Made by a program: the position numbers and the translations under genes
Part shown: in pieces, positions 50,245 through 57,601 of the stretch
Position numbering within the stretch: the first letter of the stretch is position 1
Layout of the letters: the number at the start of each line of letters is the position of its first letter
Notes under the pieces: generated by a model
What the model saw: the letters and a program-made list of their open reading frames with translations, nothing else
The model's database searches: none
Told to the model about the DNA's origin: nothing
Assembly: GCF_038051945.1 (NCBI RefSeq)
Contig: NZ_CP150302.1
Location: 6,634,001 to 6,698,000, forward strand
Direction: 5' to 3'
Length of the DNA stretch: 64,000 nucleotides
DNA from: Paenibacillus sp. FSL H3-0469
Lineage (GTDB): Bacteria; Bacillota; Bacilli; Paenibacillales; Paenibacillaceae

Positions 50245-51018
50245 ATGGTTCAATGGCATCAATTCAAGCTGGAATGCCGGAAGCATTTCGCTGTATTTGC
50301 TATCTTCACCGCCTTGAGCGGTCTGGCTAATTTGTATTTTCTGTTTGACCGGGGACAGGATATGGCCTTCGTCTTTCTGCTGGTAAATATGGTGATAGGC
50401 ATTCTGCTGCCGGTCTATATCTACATGGACTATTACAAGGAGTTCTTCACGGGTGCGATGCCGGTTAACCATCTGCTGCCGCTGCGAACCTCTGCGCTCT
50501 TCGGTGTGAAGTCTGCTGTCTTCATGCTGGGTCTTACCGCAGTCTGGTCTACCACCTTGCTGGATGTCTTCTTGAATCCCGAAGGACTGTATCAGCTGCG
50601 GATGGCACGCTCCACAAGTCCCGCGCTGGGCGTCACCTACTTCATACTCTCCAAGCTGTGCAGCCTTCCGGCGGGCCTGGCGCTGATTGGTCTGGCCCTG
50701 GCAGCTGCCAAAAGATTCCGTAAGCCTGCGCTGAGCCACCTCTGCATTGCTGCCCTCATTGTCCTTGTTACCGGCATCCAGTTCGCTCTGGTGATCCGGG
50801 GGAGCCAGCATTTCAGTATCGGTTCCTCAGCCGTGGACAGCTTCAAGCAATATGCGAATCTGCTCACGGTTAGCCCGGCGGGGCGGGAGCAGCCGTCCAA
50901 CATTAACGAGACCATTAACTGGCTGTCGGTCGGCATGAACCTGCTGGTAGCGCTGCTGGCCGGAGCTGCAGGCAGTGCGCTCTTGAACGGGCGCAAATAT
51001 GAGCTTCACGGAAAATGA
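50245..51018 (+). CDS. ABC transporter membrane protein (ABC-2-like)
   Basis: 257 aa with six likely transmembrane helices (FAVFAIFTALSGLANLYFLF; MAFVFLLVNMVIGILLPVYIY; FGVKSAVFMLGLTAVWSTTL; LGVTYFILSKLCSLPAGLAL; LCIAALIVLVTGIQFALVI; WLSVGMNLLVALLAGAAGSAL). No enzymatic motif. GAAAAGGGGAG precedes the ATG. It forms an efflux-type pair with the ATPase just upstream. Confidence 0.78.
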   Translation: MVQWHQFKLECRKHFAVFAIFTALSGLANLYFLFDRGQDMAFVFLLVNMVIGILLPVYIYMDYYKEFFTGAMPVNHLLPLRTSALFGVKSAVFMLGLTAVWSTTLLDVFLNPEGLYQLRMARSTSPALGVTYFILSKLCSLPAGLALIGLALAAAKRFRKPALSHLCIAALIVLVTGIQFALVIRGSQHFSIGSSAVDSFKQYANLLTVSPAGREQPSNINETINWLSVGMNLLVALLAGAAGSALLNGRKYELHGK

Positions 51019-51096
51019 GCGGATTTTCATTTGAATTTTACCGGATGCTATGTTAGGCTGGAGTCAATTAAATCTTCCATAAACACATCGTTTACT

Positions 51097-51126
51097 GGAT
51101 TGTTACTGGCCGTGCCAGGCAAAACC
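51097..51126 (+). promoter_or_regulatory. RAT 1: LicT antiterminator RNA site before the GH1 gene
   Basis: GGATTGTTACTGGCCGTGCC then AGGCAAAACC matches the LicT/SacY-type ribonucleic antiterminator. Its 3' end overlaps the 5' arm of the terminator at 51122. Confidence 0.92.
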
Positions 51127-51195
51127 TAAACTGATGGTGACTGATTTGAACCCGTTCGCCGGGCTCGATGATCTTGCCAGAGGTTTAGGTTTTTC
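51122..51195 (+). terminator. Antiterminator-controlled terminator 1
   Basis: AAACCTAAAC (51122-51131) pairs with GTTTAGGTTT (51183-51192), followed by TTT. Folding of RAT 1 with bound LicT prevents this stem. Confidence 0.9.
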
Positions 51196-51243
51196 TGTTA
51201 TATAGGCCATGCAGGAACATCATAATGAAAAGGGGTATGGACT

Positions 51244-52701
51244 ATGGCTACAGTACTTAACGGATTTCCTGAGCATTTCTTATGGGGCGGCGCAACCGCT
51301 GCCAATCAGCTGGAGGGTGCTTTTGATCAGGGGGGGAAGGGGCTGTCTACGGCAGATATGATCGCTTTCGTGCCTAAGGATAAGCGCAAAGGGGATCATT
51401 CCATGGAGATCTCCTCGGAGCGGATCGCCCGGATTCTTGCCGGAGAGACGGAAGACTGGTTCCCGAAACGCGAAGGCGTTGACTTCTATCACCGTTACAA
51501 GGAGGACATTGCTCTATTCGCCGAAATGGGCTTCAAGGTGTTCCGGCTGTCCATTAACTGGGCACGGATCTTCCCGAACGGCGATGACGCTGAGCCTAAC
51601 GAGCAGGGTCTGCAATTCTACGACGATGTATTCGATGAACTGCTGAAATACGGCATTGAGCCGCTGGTGACCCTCTCGCACTATGAGACACCGCTCGGTC
51701 TTACCCAGAAATATAACGGCTGGGCCAGCCGTGAAGTGATCGGATTCTATGTGAAGTATGCTGAGACTGTATTTACCCGTTACCGGAATAAAGTGAAGTA
51801 CTGGCTGACCTTCAACGAGATCAATGTCATGCTGTTCAGCCCGTATACCGGCGGCGGAATTCTTACAGACCGCGTGGAGAACAAGCTGCAAGCGGTCTTT
51901 CAAGGTCTGCACCATCAGTTTGTTGCAAGCGCCTTGGTTACCAGACTGGGACATGAGATTATTCCGGGCTCACAGATCGGCTGTATGCTGGCCCGTATGG
52001 AGAGCTACGCGCATACCTGCAATCCGGCGGATGTGCGTAAGAGACAGCAGGAAGACCAGCTGAATCTGTTCTTCACGGATGTGCATGCGCGCGGCAAGTA
52101 CCCGCGTTATATGAACCGTTATTTTGCCGAGAATCAGATTGAGATTGTCCGTGAGCCGGGGGATGATGAGCTGCTTGCTGCGAATACAGTAGATTTCATC
52201 TCGTTCAGTTATTATATGACGCTCACCGTGTCTGCAGGTCCAGAGGGTGAGGCCACGGAAGGGAATCTGCTGGGCGGTATCAAGAACCCGTATCTGAAGG
52301 CCTCCGACTGGGGCTGGCAGATTGATCCTGTAGGGCTGCGCATTACCCTGAACAACCTGTACGACCGTTACCAGAAACCGTTGTTCATTGTGGAGAACGG
52401 GCTGGGCGCCTATGACAAGGTGGAGGAAGACGGATCGATCCATGACCACTACCGGATTGATTATTTGCGGGAACACATCAAGGAGATGAAGGAAGCGGTA
52501 CTGGATGGCGTGGAGCTGCTGGGCTATACGGCCTGGGGCCCGATTGACCTGGTGAGCATGTCGACTTCGGAGATGTCCAAGCGCTACGGCTTCATCTATG
52601 TAGACCTGGATGACACGGGAAGCGGCACGCTGAACCGCAGCAAGAAGGATTCGTTTGAGTGGTACAAGCAGGTCATTTCCTCGAACGGTGAAATATTGTA
52701 G
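51244..52701 (+). CDS. bglH: 6-phospho-beta-glucosidase (GH1)
   Basis: Hydrolyses phosphorylated aryl-beta-glucosides or cellobiose that enter through the PTS. 485 aa. GH1 landmarks are FLWGGATAANQLEGAF at the start, acid/base Glu192 in LTFNEINVM, nucleophile Glu384 in FIVENGLG, and the phosphate-site segment near the end (SMSTSEMSKRYGFIYVD). It lies directly under RAT 1, so it is expressed only when LicT is active. The transporter bglP and licT follow, in an order unlike Bacillus subtilis (bglP-bglH, licT-bglS). Confidence 0.93.
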   Translation: MATVLNGFPEHFLWGGATAANQLEGAFDQGGKGLSTADMIAFVPKDKRKGDHSMEISSERIARILAGETEDWFPKREGVDFYHRYKEDIALFAEMGFKVFRLSINWARIFPNGDDAEPNEQGLQFYDDVFDELLKYGIEPLVTLSHYETPLGLTQKYNGWASREVIGFYVKYAETVFTRYRNKVKYWLTFNEINVMLFSPYTGGGILTDRVENKLQAVFQGLHHQFVASALVTRLGHEIIPGSQIGCMLARMESYAHTCNPADVRKRQQEDQLNLFFTDVHARGKYPRYMNRYFAENQIEIVREPGDDELLAANTVDFISFSYYMTLTVSAGPEGEATEGNLLGGIKNPYLKASDWGWQIDPVGLRITLNNLYDRYQKPLFIVENGLGAYDKVEEDGSIHDHYRIDYLREHIKEMKEAVLDGVELLGYTAWGPIDLVSMSTSEMSKRYGFIYVDLDDTGSGTLNRSKKDSFEWYKQVISSNGEIL

Positions 52702-52735
52702 TTGAAATGGGGCAAGCTAAGAAGCACAGGCCTTA

Positions 52736-52786
52736 ATAAACCGTTTTCATAAAAGTGTTGTCATATTTACAATGATATGCTAAGAT
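52736..52786 (+). promoter_or_regulatory. licT promoter with candidate cre
   Basis: TTGTCA (52758-52763), 17-bp spacer, TAAGAT (52781-52786); transcription would begin ~14 nt before RAT 2. Just upstream, ATAAACCGTTTTCA (52736-52749) resembles a catabolite-responsive element on the minus strand. Confidence 0.6.
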
Positions 52787-52807
52787 GCTGCTACAGGTAG
52801 AATAACT

Positions 52808-52836
52808 GGATTGTTACTGTTCATTCAGGCAAAACC
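52808..52836 (+). promoter_or_regulatory. RAT 2: LicT antiterminator RNA site before licT
   Basis: GGATTGTTACTGTTCATTCA then GGCAAAACC. It overlaps the following terminator and implies that LicT controls its own gene. Confidence 0.9.
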
Positions 52837-52880
52837 AGAAACGGGCACTCTTTTGATGCCGTTTTGGTTTTGCCTTTTTT
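52827..52880 (+). terminator. Antiterminator-controlled terminator 2
   Basis: GGCAAAACCAGAAACGGGCA pairs with TGCCGTTTTGGTTTTGCC, followed by TTTTTT. Confidence 0.92.
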
Positions 52881-52894
52881 CACACAATAATGTT

Positions 52895-52922
52895 GTATCC
52901 CCGCGTGGTGGGGGGATTTTAT
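52895..52922. repeat. Short version of the dispersed hairpin repeat (copy E, weak)
   Basis: ATCCCCGCGTGGTGGGGGGA then TTTTATT; the stem and tail resemble copy C without the loop. Only a tentative member. Confidence 0.35.
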
Positions 52923-52947
52923 TACTCTGACGGTGTAAGGTGATGGA

Positions 52948-53799
52948 ATGAAAATTGCTAAGGTGCTCAACAACAATGTGGTCACCGTCCTCGATGCCAG
53001 CGGGAAGGAACGGGTCGTAATGGGCCGCGGAATCGCCTTCAAGAAGCAGCCCGGGGATGACGTTGAGGATGCCCAGGTAGAGAAAGTGTTCGCCCTGGAG
53101 AATAAAGAAGGTTCACAAAAGCTGATGTCGCTTCTCTCGGAGATCCCGCTGGAATATGTGGAATGCACCGATGAAGTGATCCGTTATGCCGAGACGGTGC
53201 TCGGGGAGAAGCTGCATGACAGCATCTATATCTCACTGACGGACCATATCCATTTCGCCATTGACCGTCACCGTCAGGGGCTTCAAATCAAGAATGCGCT
53301 GCTGTGGGAAATCAAGCGGATGTACCGCAAGGAATTCTCCATTGGACTCAAGGCGCTGCAAATTATCGAGGAACGGCTGGGTGTTCTCCTGCCGGAGGAC
53401 GAGTGCGCTTTCATCGCGATGCATCTGGTGAATGCGCAGATGAACGGTGAGATGCGGGAGACGGTAAGCATCACGAATATCGTGAAGGACATCTTGAATA
53501 TTGTCCGGCGTAGCTTCCTCATCGAGCTGGATGAAGAATCACTGGGGTATTACCGCTTCCTGACCCATCTGAAGTTCTTCGCACAGCGGGTGGTTCAGGG
53601 CACTCCGATGGAAGAGCGGGACCAGGATCATGCACTGCATGATTTGGTCATGAAGCAGTACCCTGCTGCCCATGCGGTTGCGGTGAAGATAGCGGACTAT
53701 ACCCGCAAGATATACAAAAGGGTCTTGTCCAAGGAAGAAATATTGTATCTGACCATTCATATTGAACGGATTATCCGTAGTGGGGATATAACAGAATAA
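52948..53799 (+). CDS. licT: LicT-type transcriptional antiterminator (BglG family)
   Basis: 283 aa. An N-terminal RNA-binding CAT domain (MKIAKVLNNNVVTVLDASGKE; GRGIAFKK) precedes two PTS regulation domains. PRD1 (~65-170) has the phospho-histidine contexts LTDHIHFAIDRH and AFIAMHLVNAQ; PRD2 (~175-283) has YRFLTHLKFFAQR and LTIHIERI. It binds RAT RNAs and prevents termination when beta-glucosides are present; BglP phosphorylates PRD1 to inhibit it. AAGGTGATGG precedes the ATG. Three RAT sites in this locus are its obvious targets. Confidence 0.95.
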   Translation: MKIAKVLNNNVVTVLDASGKERVVMGRGIAFKKQPGDDVEDAQVEKVFALENKEGSQKLMSLLSEIPLEYVECTDEVIRYAETVLGEKLHDSIYISLTDHIHFAIDRHRQGLQIKNALLWEIKRMYRKEFSIGLKALQIIEERLGVLLPEDECAFIAMHLVNAQMNGEMRETVSITNIVKDILNIVRRSFLIELDEESLGYYRFLTHLKFFAQRVVQGTPMEERDQDHALHDLVMKQYPAAHAVAVKIADYTRKIYKRVLSKEEILYLTIHIERIIRSGDITE

Positions 53800-53808
53800 T
53801 GTGGTGCA

Positions 53809-53837
53809 GGATTGCTACTCGGTACAGAGGCAAAACC
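53809..53837 (+). promoter_or_regulatory. RAT 3: LicT antiterminator RNA site before bglP
   Basis: GGATTGCTACTCGGTACAGA then GGCAAAACC, beginning only 9 bp after the licT stop. There is no room for a promoter, so bglP must be read through from licT past this second control point. Confidence 0.88.
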
Positions 53838-53904
53838 TAAACCCGGACAGTGCTGGAGGCAGAAGACTGCCTTTCCCCGCTGATCGGCGTTTAGGTTTTT
53901 TTTT
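53832..53904 (+). terminator. Antiterminator-controlled terminator 3
   Basis: AAAACCTAAAC pairs with GTTTAGGTTTT, followed by T5 or more. Confidence 0.88.
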
Positions 53905-53939
53905 GCGGAAAACATACTATAGCTAAGGAGCAACATCTT

Positions 53940-55835
53940 ATGAATACAAAAGAGCTGTCCAAAGAAATATTGAAGCTTGTCGGCGGAGAAGAGAATATCG
54001 ATCAGGTTACCCATTGTATGACCCGTCTGCGCTTCAACCTGAATGACAACAACCGTGCGGACAAAGCGGCCCTGCAGAAGACGGACGGGGTTATGGGCGT
54101 GATGATTAACGGCGGGCAATTCCAGGTCATTATCGGCAATGATGTGCCGGTGGTCTACAATGACCTGATTGGCAATATGTCCGTTTCTCCTGCGAGGAAG
54201 GCTTCCAGTGACAATGTGGAGAAAAAGAAGCAGAATCCGCTGAGCAAGCTGTTCGACTTCATCTCGGGAATCTTCACACCGATCCTGCCGGCCATTACCG
54301 GTGCGGGGATGATTAAGGGGATTGTCGCCCTGCTGGTAGCGGTGGGCTGGATGGGGACGGAGAACTCCACGTATATCATACTCTCGGCGATCGGGGACGG
54401 CGCCTTCTACTTCCTGCCGATTGTTCTGGCCATCAGCGCTGCCCGTAAGCTGGGAAGCAATATGTACATCGCTGCTGCGATCGGGGCGGCCATTCTGCAT
54501 CCGACCGTCACCACGCTGCTGGGGTCTGGGGAGCCTGTTACCTTCGCTTCACTGCCGGTGGTAGCTGCAACCTACGCTTCGTCTGTCATTCCGATTGTGA
54601 TTGCAGTATGGCTGGCCTCCTATGTGGAAAAAGCCGTTGATAAAGTAACCCATGCTTCGCTGAAGCTGATTATCGTTCCGACGGTTACCCTGCTGGTCAT
54701 TGTGCCGCTTACCCTGATTGCCGTAGGCCCGCTGGGTGTTATTATCGGGGATGGCCTGACAGGAGGCATCAGCTGGCTGTTCGAGAATACGGGACTGTTC
54801 GCAGGCCTGCTGCTGGGCGGAACCATGTCTCTGCTGATCATCACGGGGATGCATTATGCCCTGATTCCAATTATGATCGCATCCATTGCACAGCTTGGCT
54901 ATGACTATATGATTCCGATTATGATGGTAGCAAACTTCGCCCAGGCGGGCAGTGCGCTTGGTGTCTCTCTAAGAACGAAGAACAGCAAGCTGAAGTCCCT
55001 CTCTCTGTCTACAAGTATTACGGCCTTCATGGGAATTACAGAACCGGCCATGTACGGTGTGAATATGCGGCTTAAGAAACCGTTCATCGCTGCCCTGATC
55101 GGCGGAGCCGCCGGGGGTGCGTTCCTCAGCTTGTTCAAGGTAAAAGCGTATGTCATCGGCGGACTCGCCGGACTCTCCGGCATTCCGATGGTTCTCGGTG
55201 CGACCTTTGTCTATTCGGTCATCGGCTTCGCCATCGGGGCGGTAGTTGCTGCGGTTGTCACTTATATTATCGGCTTTGAGGATGAGCCGGAAGCTTCTGC
55301 TGCACCTGCGGTGACTCCTGCTGAGTCTGTAAACGCATCTGCCGCTACTGTAATCGGCGCTGCTGTTGAGTCTACGATGGTGAATCAAGAGGTATTCAGT
55401 CCGATTACCGGAGCGGTGAAGCCGCTGAGCGAAGTGAGCGACCCGGCCTTCTCGGAAGAGATTATGGGTAAGGGATATGCGATTCAGCCGTCCGAAGGCC
55501 GCGTAGTCTCGCCGGTTCAGGGAACGGTGTTCTCGCTCTCGAAGAGCGGACATGCGATTGGTCTGGTCAGCGATAGCGGAGCAGAGATGCTGATCCATAT
55601 CGGCATCGACACGGTGAAGCTGAAGGGCCTGCATTTCTCGCCCAAGGTAACCGCCGGAACCCGGGTGGCTGTCGGCGATCTGCTGATGGAATTCGATCTG
55701 GTGGAGATTGAGAAGGCTGGCTACAGCACAATCACGCCGGTTATTATTACGAACATCCAGCAGTATCAATCCATCCAGCCTGCTGGCGCCAGCTCTGTTA
55801 AGGAGAAGGAACTGCTGTATACGGTGCTTGCTTAG
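53940..55835 (+). CDS. bglP: PTS beta-glucoside transporter EIIBCA
   Basis: Imports and phosphorylates beta-glucosides. 631 aa with fused domains B-C-A. EIIB is at ~1-85 with phospho-Cys26 (THCMTRLRFNL). EIIC is at ~105-460 with about ten membrane helices (ITGAGMIKGIVALLVAVGWM; GITEPAMYGVNMRLKKPF). An Ala-rich linker leads to EIIA at ~480-631 with the phospho-His553 (LIHIGIDTVKLKG). It also acts as negative regulator of LicT. AAGGAG precedes the ATG. The locus has no separate phosphocarrier genes. Confidence 0.95.
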   Translation: MNTKELSKEILKLVGGEENIDQVTHCMTRLRFNLNDNNRADKAALQKTDGVMGVMINGGQFQVIIGNDVPVVYNDLIGNMSVSPARKASSDNVEKKKQNPLSKLFDFISGIFTPILPAITGAGMIKGIVALLVAVGWMGTENSTYIILSAIGDGAFYFLPIVLAISAARKLGSNMYIAAAIGAAILHPTVTTLLGSGEPVTFASLPVVAATYASSVIPIVIAVWLASYVEKAVDKVTHASLKLIIVPTVTLLVIVPLTLIAVGPLGVIIGDGLTGGISWLFENTGLFAGLLLGGTMSLLIITGMHYALIPIMIASIAQLGYDYMIPIMMVANFAQAGSALGVSLRTKNSKLKSLSLSTSITAFMGITEPAMYGVNMRLKKPFIAALIGGAAGGAFLSLFKVKAYVIGGLAGLSGIPMVLGATFVYSVIGFAIGAVVAAVVTYIIGFEDEPEASAAPAVTPAESVNASAATVIGAAVESTMVNQEVFSPITGAVKPLSEVSDPAFSEEIMGKGYAIQPSEGRVVSPVQGTVFSLSKSGHAIGLVSDSGAEMLIHIGIDTVKLKGLHFSPKVTAGTRVAVGDLLMEFDLVEIEKAGYSTITPVIITNIQQYQSIQPAGASSVKEKELLYTVLA

Positions 55836-55865
55836 GCCGAGCTAGGGGCCGGGCGCGAATAGCGA

Positions 55866-56039
55866 ATGGCTGGAGCTTGGAGTGAATGAGTGAAGAGCTG
55901 GAGGTTTGGAGTGAATGAGTGAAGAGCTGGAGGTTTGGAGTGAATGAGTGAAGAGCTGGAGGTTTGGAGTGAATGAGTGAAGAGCTGGAGGCTTGGAGTG
56001 AATAAGCCAAGAGCTGGAGTATAAGTAAGTAGGATGTTC
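55866..56039. repeat. Tandem repeat array, ~five 29-bp units
   Basis: GAGCTGG begins at 55895, 55924, 55953, 55982 and 56011, each 29 bp apart; the central units read GAAGAGCTGGAGGTTTGGAG then TGAATGAGT and are nearly identical. The outer copies are decayed. Confidence 0.93.
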
Positions 56040-56079
56040 TAGAGTATAGGACAGGTAAGTGGATCGAGAAGGTACAAAG

Positions 56080-56122
56080 GAGTTGTCGCTCGCAGCAGGT
56101 CTGCGTGGGGACAACTCTTTTT
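56080..56122 (+). terminator. Rho-independent terminator, probably of bglP
   Basis: GAGTTGTC (56080-56087) pairs with GACAACTC (56110-56117), followed by TTTTT; lies ~245 bp after bglP beyond the 29-bp array. Confidence 0.75.
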
Positions 56123-56126
56123 GTTT

Positions 56127-56280
56127 GGCCGAATGTGTGCGGAAAACCGAATAGAATATGCTGGGGCGAGGCTGAGTGGGCCGGATGTATGCTAAAAAGC
56201 GAACACAATGCGCTGGGCGAAGGCAAGCGGGCCTAATGTGTGTGAAAAACTGAGTACAATCTGTTGGCGCCTGTCCAGGT
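56127..56280. repeat. Degenerate tandem repeat, three units of 51-52 bp
   Basis: GGCC starts units at 56127, 56179 and 56230. Each reads GGCC-AATGTGTGC-AAAA…GAATA-AAT…GCTGGGCGA-G with many substitutions. Confidence 0.75.
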
Positions 56281-56301
56281 AACCTTGTTCTGTGGAGATA
56301 G

Positions 56302-56490
56302 GTGGAAAACGAGCATCTAATTTGACTGGATTCCTGAGAATTGGGACTTTAGTTGGAAAAAGTACATTTATTCAGCTGGATTATGCTAGTTGAGCCAAAA
56401 TGGTGGGAAGTAAGTGTTGTTTATCCAACTAATCTTTCGTGACGGGAAGAACTCAACAAATTAAGTGTTGATTGTCCAACCATTGGAGTG
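56302..56490. repeat. Degenerate tandem repeat with 51-bp spacing
   Basis: GTGGAAAA (56302), TTGGAAAA (56353) and GTGGGAAG (56403) are spaced 51 and 50 bp; TAAGTGTTG recurs at 56411 and 56462, 51 bp apart. Each carries a small GTTG…CAAC palindrome (TGTTGTTTATCCAACT; TGTTGATTGTCCAACC), as in the 6.98-kb copy. Confidence 0.65.
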
Positions 56491-56540
56491 AGCTGCGGAC
56501 GAACCCCGTGAGGTCCGCTACAGGCCAGGCGCGGGCGGGC

Positions 56541-57431
56541 CTACAACTTGCCCGCGCTGATCTCCGCGACCCTTGCATACTCGATCAGCGCCGCTTGTCC
56601 GGCGGCCGTGAGCGTGTAGCGGCCGCGCTGCACCCGGAAGAACCACGCATAGTAGTTCTTCTGCAGGATCGCAGCGGCGCCGGGCACGCCGCTGCGCTTC
56701 CGCAGCGCGGCGGGCGTGACGCCGCGCGCGCCCTCCGCCCGGCTGCGCGCAGCCGCCGGGCCCGGGCCCGCAGCGGCATCATCCGCCGCTGCGGCCTCAC
56801 CCGCGGCCGCCGTCTCCCCGGCGGCCAGGGCCGTGCCCGGCGCGCCGCTTAGCGCCGCACGCCCTCCGCCGAGGCCGGCCGCTCCGGCGGCTTCGGCCTC
56901 CAGGGCTTGCAGCGCGAGTGCCACGCGCAGCGCCTTCTCGCGGTAGGCCGTCACGAGCTTGACGCGCGTGCTGCCGCCGGTGTTGTAGTCTCCGCTGCGT
57001 TCGCGGAACTCGTAGAGCAGCCGCTCACGGCGGCGGACCGCACTGCGCGCCTGCGGCGGCGCCTCGCCCGGCTCCGCGAGCACCTCGACGAGCGGGGCCT
57101 TCGTCTTGTAGAAGACGACGGTGATCAGCCCGAGGCCGAGCCGGCGGCACAGCCCGGTGAGCTCGCCCCAGCGCTGGTTGACCGCGCCCTTCTTCTCCCT
57201 GACGCGTTCTACCGCGAGGTAGACGTTAGGGCTAAGCCGCAATCGTTCAATCCCCTGCAGCAGCAGGGCGAGATTGAACGATTTTTTCATCTCCACAATG
57301 AGCGGCTGGGCCTCGTCCTCCCGGATGCCCACCAGATCACAGGTCCGCACCTCACCCTTGATGTCATAGCCTTGCCGCTCAAAAAAAATCTTCAAAGGAG
57401 CATACAGCTCCGTCTCCTGCTTGATCGCCAT
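56541..57431 (-). CDS. DUF2161-type protein with PD-(D/E)XK nuclease-like fold
   Basis: 296 aa. The N-terminal ~150 residues carry a nuclease-fold pattern: YDIKGEVRTCDLVGIRED, then LIVEMKKSFN, giving the D…ExK catalytic triad. A very GC-rich, Ala/Gly linker (~180-245; AAAGEAAAADDAAAGPGPAA) follows, then a C-terminal domain (VTPAALRKRSGVPGAAAILQKNYYAWFFRVQRGRYTLTAAGQ) that looks like a winged helix. Substrate unknown; phosphodiester or nucleic-acid cleavage is only suggested by the fold. GGAG precedes the ATG. Local GC is much above that of its neighbours. Confidence 0.75.
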   Translation of the reverse strand: MAIKQETELYAPLKIFFERQGYDIKGEVRTCDLVGIREDEAQPLIVEMKKSFNLALLLQGIERLRLSPNVYLAVERVREKKGAVNQRWGELTGLCRRLGLGLITVVFYKTKAPLVEVLAEPGEAPPQARSAVRRRERLLYEFRERSGDYNTGGSTRVKLVTAYREKALRVALALQALEAEAAGAAGLGGGRAALSGAPGTALAAGETAAAGEAAAADDAAAGPGPAAARSRAEGARGVTPAALRKRSGVPGAAAILQKNYYAWFFRVQRGRYTLTAAGQAALIEYARVAEISAGKL

Positions 57432-57601
57432 TCGTATTCACTCCTGCCCTGAATTGCAGCGTAATTATTCTATAGAAATCATGATTCTCTATTATAGCAC
57501 AGCAAAAAAGAGGTCAACTATTCCGGGCTCGCCGCATAGGTATGTAATACACTTTCTAAGCTTGGTGGAGCAAGTAGGAGCGCAAGAGGAGGCAGCGAGC
57601 C

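Larger units (their letters stand above)
55836..56540. other. 700-bp gene-free region filled with short-period repeats
   Basis: In order: a 29-bp array (55866-56039), a hairpin terminator (56080-56122), a 51/52-bp array (56127-56280) and a degenerate 51-bp array (56302-56490). ORFs through it are repeat artefacts. Confidence 0.75.

Noticed and set aside
55798..56226. 142-aa and 90-aa minus-strand ORFs over the 29-bp array
   Set aside because: Low-complexity products of the repeat (SLQTSSSSLIHSK-type); no start signals; overlap the bglP end and a terminator.
56472..57452. Plus-strand ORFs (126, 76 and 181 aa) opposite the DUF2161 gene
   Set aside because: Arg/Ala-rich shadows of a very GC-rich gene.
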